DNA of 64,000 nucleotides from Pseudomonas sp. RSB 5.4 (GTDB lineage: Bacteria > Pseudomonadota > Gammaproteobacteria > Pseudomonadales > Pseudomonadaceae): positions 1,950,501-2,014,500 of the forward strand of contig NZ_CP146986.1 in assembly GCF_037126175.1 (NCBI RefSeq), in the 5' to 3' direction. The notes beneath the pieces are model-generated. The model did no database searches and was not told where the DNA came from. It worked only from the letters and a program-made list of their open reading frames with translations. This document shows positions 17,578-23,568 of the stretch, one piece after another (positions within the stretch are counted from its first letter, which is position 1; the number at the start of each line of letters is the position of its first letter). The position numbers were made by a program, and so were the translations under genes.

Positions 17578-17964
17578 AAGGCTTCAGCCCTCGTACTTGT
17601 CGCAGTTTATTGCATGGGTATCAGCGCAGCGTTCGCCGGCGGCTCACAGGCGTCAAACGACAAGCACGGACCAGCAGGCATCGCAATCGGTGAGCGTTTG
17701 GTGGCGGCGAAGGCCAAGCTAGTCAAACAAGGCTGGAAGCCCACGCCGATGCATACCACCGATGGCTATGAATACAGTGGCGTGGAGAAAGAACTGGCTG
17801 CACGCAAGTTCTTCGAACTGGCCACCTGCTCCTTTGATAGCTCGCGTTGCATCTTGTACTACTCGAAGAAAGCAGCTTGCCTGCGCGTCGATACCCTCGG
17901 TGAGCAATTCAATGACATGACGGTGACGCGATGGACCCGTGAATGTCCTGAAGCGACTCAATAA
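17575..17964 (+). CDS. Orphan periplasmic immunity protein, paralog of the preceding one
   Basis: The 129-aa product has a signal peptide (MKASALVLVAVYCMGISAAFA|GG) and a mature domain with GERLVAAKAKLVKQGWKPTP, CSFDSSRC and a final ECPEATQ that mirrors the CPEKD end of the neighbour. Its cognate effector survives only as the fragment directly upstream. Retained orphan immunity genes can protect against siblings that still carry the effector. The call rests on paralogy, topology and the relic ATGA overlap. Confidence 0.75.
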   Translation: MKASALVLVAVYCMGISAAFAGGSQASNDKHGPAGIAIGERLVAAKAKLVKQGWKPTPMHTTDGYEYSGVEKELAARKFFELATCSFDSSRCILYYSKKAACLRVDTLGEQFNDMTVTRWTRECPEATQ

Positions 17965-18120
17965 CCACACGAAGACGGCACGGTAATAATCAACTGCTCC
18001 CACAGGTTTCAGCGTTTTACACAACATCTGCAATCAGCATAAAACCCTGTGGGACGAGCCTGCTCGCGAAGGCGCCAGAACGAACACCCGATCAATCACC
18101 AGGTGATCCCGACATCCGCA

Positions 18121-18480
18121 TCACCCCGGCAACTGCAAATTATCCAACGCCCGATTCACCGCCAACTCCCCGAGCATGATCAACTGCGCAATCCCCGCCA
18201 GCGCGTGCCGCTGCGACACCGGCAACAAACTGGCAATGTTCTGCGCGAGGGTTTTGGCCGAAGCGAGTGTTTCACTGGCATCCACCAGCAGCTCTTCGGT
18301 TTTGTTGTCCGCCGTCACGGCATACATCCCACGGTGTTTACGTGGCGGCGGCGTGGATCCGGGGGGACAGAGGTAATGATCGAGCGCGCGGTCGGCGGCT
18401 TCGTGGAGTTTTTTGGAATCGATGGATTCGTAGGGGGAAACCGAGGCGGTTTCGGGTGGGTTAGGTGTTGGTTTGATCAT
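18121..18480 (-). CDS. DUF6124-type small protein, copy 2
   Basis: 119 aa, differing from the first copy only at a few positions (for example KHRG for KTRG and GELAV for GDLAV). The coding sequence is therefore far better conserved between copies than the leader in front of it, where paired segments have been exchanged. No enzymatic motif, signal or membrane segment is visible. The function is unknown; expression is presumably governed by the leader at 18490-18815. Confidence 0.8.
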   Translation of the reverse strand: MIKPTPNPPETASVSPYESIDSKKLHEAADRALDHYLCPPGSTPPPRKHRGMYAVTADNKTEELLVDASETLASAKTLAQNIASLLPVSQRHALAGIAQLIMLGELAVNRALDNLQLPG

Positions 18481-18489
18481 GGTGGAGCT

Positions 18490-18815
18490 CCGTTTTTATA
18501 CCTGGTGGAACCACCAAAACCCGTCGCTAAACAAGTAAGGGTGGCAGCTGTACGCGGGTTAGCGAACCGAGAGGTATAAGACCCGGCAGACCCGAAGGTC
18601 TCCCACGCACAGCCACCATATCGTCATCGCAAAAGTCTGCGACAAACTGGAGCGTCGTTGCACTTATACCTGGTCGGGTCGCTAAACCCGGTCGCTGGGT
18701 TGCCAGCGACACGTAGACGATAAAGACCAGGTACAAAGCGCACAAGCCGGCGGATTCTGGCGTAGCTGTAGGCAAAGGCGCAAGGATATGTAGCCTGAGA
18801 GAGTGTCTGGAGATG
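18490..18815 (-). promoter_or_regulatory. Putative structured RNA leader with mutually exclusive stems, copy 2
   Basis: Same layout as copy 1 with different letters: A = TTATACCT (18496-18503 and 18664-18671), A' = AGGTATAA (18572-18579), B = TCGCTAAAC (18524-18532 and 18679-18687), B' = GTTAGCGA (18558-18565). Hairpins AGACC-CGAA-GGTCT (18588-18601) and TCGCTGG-GTTG-CCAGCGA (18692-18709) show paired substitutions against copy 1. An additional stem ACCTGGTC/GACCAGGT joins the second A region to bases near 18727. The 90 nt nearest the presumed promoter are nearly identical to copy 1. Confidence 0.55.
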
Positions 18816-18992
18816 TTTTTCTAAACGTTGATGTTTATCGAGGTCTTACAGCGACACCTCCATGAGGCATGGAGGCCGGCCAGATGATTCTCAGATTTAT
18901 TTTTGGAAAAAAAAATCAGCCTCCTTTTCCCCTAACCTGTACTTCTACGGCGAGCAGATCATATGATCGGAACAGTACCTACCTGAGAGGGA

Positions 18993-19970
18993 GTGTCCAT
19001 TTTGCCGAACGTGTTTTTCTCTTACTGCCATGCAGACGAAGCCTTGCGCGACCAGCTGGAAAAGCAGCTTGCTATGCTCAAGCGCCAGGGGGTCATTGAT
19101 ACATGGCATGACCGCAGGATCGGTGCAGGCCAAGAGATCGATGCAGCAATCGATGATCACATTAACAGCGACGAAATTATCCTGTTACTGATCAGCCCTG
19201 ACTTCATCGCTTCCGACTACTGCTACAACATCGAGATGACGCGAGCGATGGAGCGCCACGACGCGGGGGATGCGATCATAATTCCTGTGATTCTTCGCCC
19301 ATGCGATTGGCACTACGCACCATTCGGTAAGCTGCTCGGCACGCCCCAAGATGGGAAGCCAGTGACACTTTGGCCTGATCGGGACGAAGCATTCTTGCAA
19401 GTCGCGAAGGAGGTCCGGAAGGTCGCCGAGCGATGCAGCCGCAACCAACCGAGCACAACACCGCGATCTGAGCTGAAAAATTTCAATGCCGGCTCAGTGC
19501 CCACCTCCACGGCCCCGACTAGCCCTAGGTCGAGTAACCTCCGGATGGCTAAGAGCTTCACCCAACTGGACAAAGACCGCTTCCTGCTCGACAGCTTCGA
19601 GTACATCGCCCGTTACTTCGAGAACTCGTTGGGGGAGTTGCAGGCACGCAACCCGGGATACGAAGGAGTATTTCGCCGTATAGATGCCAATCGCTTTTCT
19701 GCAAATATTTACAAGGATGGCCAAGACGTTGCGAAGGCGACTGTGTTCACTGGCGGCCAGCTAGGCGCCGGGATCTATTACAGCCATGGAGATTCGTTTA
19801 GCGGTGGCTCGTACAACGAGGCACTCACAGTAGATACGGATGACCAAGCCTTGTACTTGAAGACTTTTGGCATGGCGTTCCACACTCGGCAAGACCAGAA
19901 GCTATCCCAAGAAGGCGGGGCCGAAACGCTTTGGAGTTTTCTCATCGCACCGCTACAACGCGATGGGTGA
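18993..19970 (+). CDS. TIR-domain protein with unknown C-terminal domain (defence candidate)
   Basis: The product is 325 aa from a GTG start. Residues 1-150 form a bacterial TIR domain: NVFFSYCHADE at the first strand, WHDRRIGAGQEI as BB-loop region, LLLISPDFIASDYCYNIEM with presumed catalytic Glu81, and PVILRPCDW. TIR enzymes of this type cleave NAD+ or make cyclic ADP-ribose-like signals. A Ser/Thr/Pro linker (about 155-185) leads to a C-terminal domain (KSFTQLDKDRFLLDSFEYIARYF ... FGMAFHTRQ) that I cannot name; it may sense the trigger. It is encoded alone; no Thoeris-type partner is adjacent. A defence role is inferred from the island and the family. Confidence 0.8.
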   Translation: MSILPNVFFSYCHADEALRDQLEKQLAMLKRQGVIDTWHDRRIGAGQEIDAAIDDHINSDEIILLLISPDFIASDYCYNIEMTRAMERHDAGDAIIIPVILRPCDWHYAPFGKLLGTPQDGKPVTLWPDRDEAFLQVAKEVRKVAERCSRNQPSTTPRSELKNFNAGSVPTSTAPTSPRSSNLRMAKSFTQLDKDRFLLDSFEYIARYFENSLGELQARNPGYEGVFRRIDANRFSANIYKDGQDVAKATVFTGGQLGAGIYYSHGDSFSGGSYNEALTVDTDDQALYLKTFGMAFHTRQDQKLSQEGGAETLWSFLIAPLQRDG

Positions 19971-20072
19971 GTCATCGCTGGACGCGAATTAACCGGATTA
20001 CAGAGGGCAACTAGCCTCTTTTACTCAGCCCCCTGCTACAAAGAAGTAAGACCCACATAGAAGGCTCAGACC

Positions 20073-20366
20073 ATGGAAGTAGCCCTGCTTGCCCACATCA
20101 CATTTAACCGAATAGGCTCAGCCAGTGGTCGCGGAGGCTTTCAAAGCCAGCGCCAAGTCAGGTTTTCCGCCGAGGTAGCAGACAACGATCAATCGGCCTT
20201 ACGGGACTTGGTGATCGAAATCGCAGAGGCCAATGGTGAAGCAGCGGGAGCCTTGAAAAACTTGAGGTACGAGCGGAGCTACGGAGGGGAAATGGTGCTC
20301 AACATCCAAGGCCCGAGTACCTCATACAGCACCGCTTATGCCAATATCGCATCATCCATGCGCTAA
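20073..20366 (+). CDS. Hypothetical protein, possibly frameshifted near its 3' end
   Basis: 97 aa with no signal peptide or membrane helix and no recognised family. The sequence is mixed alpha/beta in character (LLAHITFNRIGSASGRGGF ... LRDLVIEIAEANGEAAGALKNL). After the stop, the -1 frame continues with protein-like sequence (ALKANGHYFELQAVDDRGVE) to a stop at 20447-20449, so the ancestral protein was probably about 30 residues longer. The gene lies about 100 bp after the TIR gene on the same strand and may be co-transcribed with it. Confidence 0.5.
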   Translation: MEVALLAHITFNRIGSASGRGGFQSQRQVRFSAEVADNDQSALRDLVIEIAEANGEAAGALKNLRYERSYGGEMVLNIQGPSTSYSTAYANIASSMR

Positions 20367-20464
20367 AAGCCAACGGGCACTACTTTGAGCTTCAAGCGGT
20401 AGACGACAGAGGTGTCGAACCGTTTGTCTCATCTCGGCAGACTACGTAATTTTTCATGAAACTA

Positions 20465-20500
20465 AGGGAGCTGATTTAATTTCTGGAAATAACTCAGCAC
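20465..20500. repeat. GGGGAC-type palindromic element, degenerate copy
   Basis: GGGAGCTGATTTAATTTC and GGAAATAACTCAGCACTTTT form an imperfect inverted repeat in the AT-rich gap before the HNH gene. It is related to the better preserved copy at 21395-21439. Confidence 0.55.
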
Positions 20501-20626
20501 TTTTTTTCGAGCATTTAAAAAAGTAGCCTGATTTATCATTGAATGATAAGTCAGTTATTTCCGTCATATTTACTCAAGCGGCAACCCGATCAGATTGTCG
20601 TATAAATTTATGAGGATCACATAAAT

Positions 20627-21349
20627 ATGCCGACCATCCTCTCATGCATTTTTTGTCATAGTAATGAGAGCTCGTCAGTAGCCCACATTGTTCCCGAGTC
20701 GTTAGGCGGGAAAAACTCTCCCATTGGAAGACCGGGAGTTACCTGTGATCGCTGCAATCAATACTTTGGGCAAAAAGTTGAGTCTAAGGCGTTGCAGAGC
20801 TTCCCATTTAACGGCTATCGCCTTCTGAAAGGAGTGCCCTCGAAGAAGGGACGCTTCGTTCGAATGGATACCACGCTTGGCCAAGTGCAGGCATCCGAAG
20901 CGCCCGGAATCATTCAACTCGAACCGCGAAACGGTCAACTGAAGAATCTCGTCGAAACGGAGCGGGTTTCCCAGTTTCATCTGATAGCCGAAGTCACGGA
21001 GCCTCTCGCCGTGGTTCGTATGCTACTGAAGATTGGACTTGAGCAACTGGGTAAACACTATTATGACGTCGCAGTCTCGGATCGGGTGGAAGAGGCTCGA
21101 GTTTTCGCTCGGAGGCCGGCGAGAAGCGATAACTGGTGGTTTGTTCTTTTCACTGAGCCTAGCGAGATACTAGACACGAAGGTTCAAGGCGAAAGCGCCA
21201 TTGAGATAAGGGAGCAAAAGGGCGTATTAGTTTCGGTCATGCGTCTCCCTGGAGTTACTACTATAGTCCCGTTGGAAAAGCGAGCATTGCCGCCAACTCA
21301 GGGGAGCCTGCCGGAGCCTTTATATCGAATTATTCAGGTTGTATGCTAA
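20627..21349 (+). CDS. HNH endonuclease family protein
   Basis: A 240-aa protein whose first 50 residues form a compact HNH/zinc module: Cys7-x2-Cys10, then AHIVPESLGG with His20, then Cys40-D-R-Cys43-N. This is the HNH_5-like pattern with two zinc-binding CxxC pairs. The remaining 190 residues (LLKIGLEQLGKHYYDVAVSDRVEEA and onward) match nothing I know and may recognise the target. HNH proteins of this layout are frequent in defence islands, but self-standing ones also act in mobile DNA. The surroundings are AT-rich with palindromic repeats on both sides, and no methylase partner is present. Confidence 0.75.
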   Translation: MPTILSCIFCHSNESSSVAHIVPESLGGKNSPIGRPGVTCDRCNQYFGQKVESKALQSFPFNGYRLLKGVPSKKGRFVRMDTTLGQVQASEAPGIIQLEPRNGQLKNLVETERVSQFHLIAEVTEPLAVVRMLLKIGLEQLGKHYYDVAVSDRVEEARVFARRPARSDNWWFVLFTEPSEILDTKVQGESAIEIREQKGVLVSVMRLPGVTTIVPLEKRALPPTQGSLPEPLYRIIQVVC

Positions 21350-21394
21350 TGTGGCTCTACAACAGACCGTGCCAGAAGGTAAGCGACAAAATCA

Positions 21395-21439
21395 AAAGGG
21401 GACTGTTTTATTATTTGGAAATAAATCAGCCCCCTTTTT
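21395..21439. repeat. GGGGAC-type palindromic element, well-preserved copy
   Basis: AAAAGGGGACTGTTTTATT and GGAAATAAATCAGCCCCCTTTT form an inverted repeat with the A/T-rich centre typical of this element class. It lies between the convergent ends of the HNH gene and the HEPN frame, where it could also serve as a bidirectional terminator. Confidence 0.75.
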
Positions 21440-21455
21440 TCTCAAAACGAGCTTG

Positions 21456-21848
21456 CTAGTCATGTTCGTAGCGAACCGGCGATATCGAATTAAGCGTTGC
21501 AAAAGAGAGCGGTTCCACCAGAACACCTATACCCATATAAAACTCAAGAAGTTGACTATTTCTGAATTCAACCTGTGGCACGAACCCATACTCTGCGTGG
21601 GGGACCCAAGTAAAGTCCTCTATCTCAATCACATACCCCCACTCACCCAATGCTGACAAAAGCGATTCTTTATATGTGCCGCAGAAAATATATGTAGGAC
21701 CACCACGCGCAAGGCGATAATTCTCCTCTATAAGCTCATCTGAATGAGAGGCATGACAAATAGCAGAATGCAAGTGATGCATGCATGCAATAAGCCCTTT
21801 ATTGGGACGATCCGTAAGTTTCTCAGGGTCGACCAAACCGTGTATCAA
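21456..21848 (-). CDS. C-terminal part of a split HEPN-domain protein (contains the RxxxxH active-site motif)
   Basis: From a TTG the frame gives 130 aa (IHGLVDPEKLTDRPNKGL ...), but it is open back to about 21970 without a good start, and the extra residues include LINNLRNDLIHG. R-N-D-L-I-H is the Rx4H signature of HEPN ribonucleases. The upstream frame (21944-22654) is in the -1 relation across an A7 run. Joined, the two give one protein of about 398 aa with a HEPN domain spanning the junction. Read alone this piece lacks a convincing ribosome site and half of its domain. It is either the product of -1 frameshifting or the downstream half of a broken gene. Confidence 0.6.
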   Translation of the reverse strand: MIHGLVDPEKLTDRPNKGLIACMHHLHSAICHASHSDELIEENYRLARGGPTYIFCGTYKESLLSALGEWGYVIEIEDFTWVPHAEYGFVPQVEFRNSQLLEFYMGIGVLVEPLSFATLNSISPVRYEHD

Positions 21849-21943
21849 ATCATTGCGAAGATTGTTAATCAGTCTCCAATCTGACTTACGTCCTTCTTCA
21901 GCATTTTTAGGCTCAAGATCATTAAGGACGAACGAGCGAACAC

Positions 21944-22654
21944 CTACAAGAGTCGTTTTTTTCTGACAAACTCAAAACTGCAGGAAACACACTGACCTTT
22001 TACCTCTTCTGTTCCAGGCGTCAAGCCTATCATTTTCGCCAGAGGTGGCTCCATACATTCCAAACCGATATAGGCTTCTTGAAAAGCGATGGCATCATCA
22101 AGAGTTCCTATTGCACCTCGATATTGCAACGCAGCTCGACGAATCCGGTTTCCGGAATCAAGCCCATCCCAATGAGCTATCAAATGCTGAGCCTTCCTTA
22201 TGTCGCCTACTGATATTTCTTTTGCCCAGTGCTTAATTGGCAGTTTTTTAAATATTATGAATTCGTTGTCCTCTGACTTCGTCAACCTCACGATTTGAAG
22301 CAACTCACTGGACTGAAACGTTGATCCAGTAACAACCGATAACGCAGAGAGGAAGTCTTCTAGTAATGCTAGACCTTTACGCGCGGTGACAATCAGATCA
22401 GCCGAATAATCATCGTCGAATTCAACAGCAAGAAGTGACCCACCAGATTTCAACTGCACATCTTCCTCCTGATATGCACTACGTATCGAAACTTGACAAG
22501 TTACGCCTTGAATTTTAATTTCGTTCAGCGTCTGAGGTGCCACTTTAACGGAAAGCGGCTGGTGTACAAGCACGCGGACGGTTGAGAATTTTGCCTTCAT
22601 CACACCAGTTGCTTTATCATTATTTTCTTTAGTTTTTTTATTTTTCTTAGCCAT
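21944..22654 (-). CDS. N-terminal part of a split HEPN-domain protein
   Basis: 236 aa: a Lys/Asn-rich start (MAKKNKKTKENND), a beta-rich region to about residue 130, then the first helices of an Apea-like HEPN domain (DDAIAFQEAYIGLECMEPPLAKMIG) and a Cys-x2-Cys (QCVSC). The frame then runs through seven A residues and stops four codons later (VRKKRLL). In the -1 frame it would continue into VRKKTTLVGVRSFVLNDLE and reach the Rx4H motif. The unshifted protein therefore carries the platform without the catalytic residues. Nearby TIR, HNH and OLD genes suggest phage defence. Confidence 0.65.
   Translation of the reverse strand: MAKKNKKTKENNDKATGVMKAKFSTVRVLVHQPLSVKVAPQTLNEIKIQGVTCQVSIRSAYQEEDVQLKSGGSLLAVEFDDDYSADLIVTARKGLALLEDFLSALSVVTGSTFQSSELLQIVRLTKSEDNEFIIFKKLPIKHWAKEISVGDIRKAQHLIAHWDGLDSGNRIRRAALQYRGAIGTLDDAIAFQEAYIGLECMEPPLAKMIGLTPGTEEVKGQCVSCSFEFVRKKRLL
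21956..21962 (-). other. A_AAA_AAA heptamer at the HEPN frame junction
   Basis: In the frame of the upstream gene the bases read AGA AAA AAA CGA, so A_AAA_AAA sits exactly in the X_XXY_YYZ register used for -1 ribosomal frameshifting, and the -1 frame is the one that continues for about 168 codons. No strong downstream hairpin is apparent. A one-base homopolymer error or mutation (A8 to A7) would give the same picture. Confidence 0.6.
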
Positions 22655-22743
22655 ACCTTAACCTTCGAATTAGTGATTTTTAGTGTTGCCTGCTTTAGAA
22701 AAAAAGCAAAGTTAAAGGAAAGATAAACAGGGACTGTTTTATT

Positions 22744-22779
22744 TTCCTCTTCCTCTTCCTCTTCCTCTTCCTCTTCCTC
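22744..22779. repeat. Hexanucleotide microsatellite, six TTCCTC units
   Basis: Six perfect TTCCTC copies followed by degenerate T/C sequence, directly beside a half-copy of the GGGGAC element (22728-22746). It lies upstream of the HEPN gene in the 215-bp gap between two minus-strand genes, so length changes could alter promoter spacing; it is not inside a credible reading frame. Confidence 0.9.
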
Positions 22780-22870
22780 TTCTTTTTCTGCCTCAACTTC
22801 GATTTCATGACCCTAATTTTTGACATGAGAAGCGACTCGCTTGCGGGACGACCTCCTTTCGATGGAAGGG

Positions 22871-23407
22871 TCAGGCGTACTTCGCCGCTGTCTTCAGAAA
22901 CTTGCCAAACGCAAAGAGAGCCATGTCAACTTTCCTCTGCTCACCCCCACCAAAGGATTTGAAGAAAGGGATGTACTCTTGTTGGTATACCTCATACTTT
23001 TTCTTGTTTGTTCCTGGAATTTCTTCAATTTTTCCGGTCTTCATATAGCGCATGGCTCTGAAGACATGCTGATCGAAAATTGGCCACTCGCGTGGCGATA
23101 AGCAATGGAGGTAGAAAATATTCCAGATCGCGCTGCCACTCTGCTTGTGATCAAGGTAGCGTGTCGCCGGATCGTCTTTGAACGAGGTGGTGTAGTTCGC
23201 TGCAATGCTTTGAGCCTTCGCTTCCGCGATTTTTTCGATCCCGTTTTTCCATTCGAAAAGTTGCCGCAGTGACTTCTCGGTCAATGGATTTCCGATGTTG
23301 TCCGTGTACTTTTCTTCGTTCTTAAATTTGTACTTTGACGACCAGTGATCCAAGAAGCGAGGCAAGTCTCGAAATTTGATCTGAAAAGAAAGATGCATTT
23401 CTGTCAC
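22871..23407 (-). CDS. Hypothetical protein next to the OLD nuclease
   Basis: 178 aa, basic and soluble, without signal peptide or membrane helix. Notable segments are FRDLPRFLDHWSSKYKF, RQLFEWKNGIEKIAEAKAQSI and the aromatic block WNIFYLHCLSPREWPIFDQHVFRAMRYM. The last vaguely recalls helix-hairpin-helix DNA glycosylase-type proteins, but I cannot assign a family. It follows the OLD gene on the same strand after about 160 bp that contain a repeat element, so it may or may not belong to the same operon. A partner role in a two-gene defence system is speculation. Confidence 0.6.
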   Translation of the reverse strand: MTEMHLSFQIKFRDLPRFLDHWSSKYKFKNEEKYTDNIGNPLTEKSLRQLFEWKNGIEKIAEAKAQSIAANYTTSFKDDPATRYLDHKQSGSAIWNIFYLHCLSPREWPIFDQHVFRAMRYMKTGKIEEIPGTNKKKYEVYQQEYIPFFKSFGGGEQRKVDMALFAFGKFLKTAAKYA

Positions 23408-23440
23408 CTAAACAGCGCCTAATGGTTAATCTGACAGACA

Positions 23441-23475
23441 GACAAAATAAATCCGTCCCCATTTTTCGTCCCCAT
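23441..23475. repeat. GGGGAC-type element, half copies
   Basis: ACAAAATAAATCCGTCCCC followed by a short second CGTCCCCATTTTTGTT. This is one arm of the palindromic element, partly duplicated, in the gap between the OLD gene and the 178-aa gene. Confidence 0.55.
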
Positions 23476-23568
23476 TTTTGTTGAAAACTGGCCAAAACAA
23501 GACTTTAAGTTAGTCTAGGAAACAGTGGCGATACAGAGACTTTTAACAACCCTTTGGTTGTTGCTCTT

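Larger units (their letters stand above)
17996..18862. repeat. Direct repeat of about 870 bp, right copy
   Basis: Second copy of the block at 14779-15647, in the same orientation, including a slightly decayed REP (18047-18078). Together the copies bracket 2.3 kb with the PAAR/muramidase module, an arrangement that would allow its loss or amplification by homologous recombination. Confidence 0.9.
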
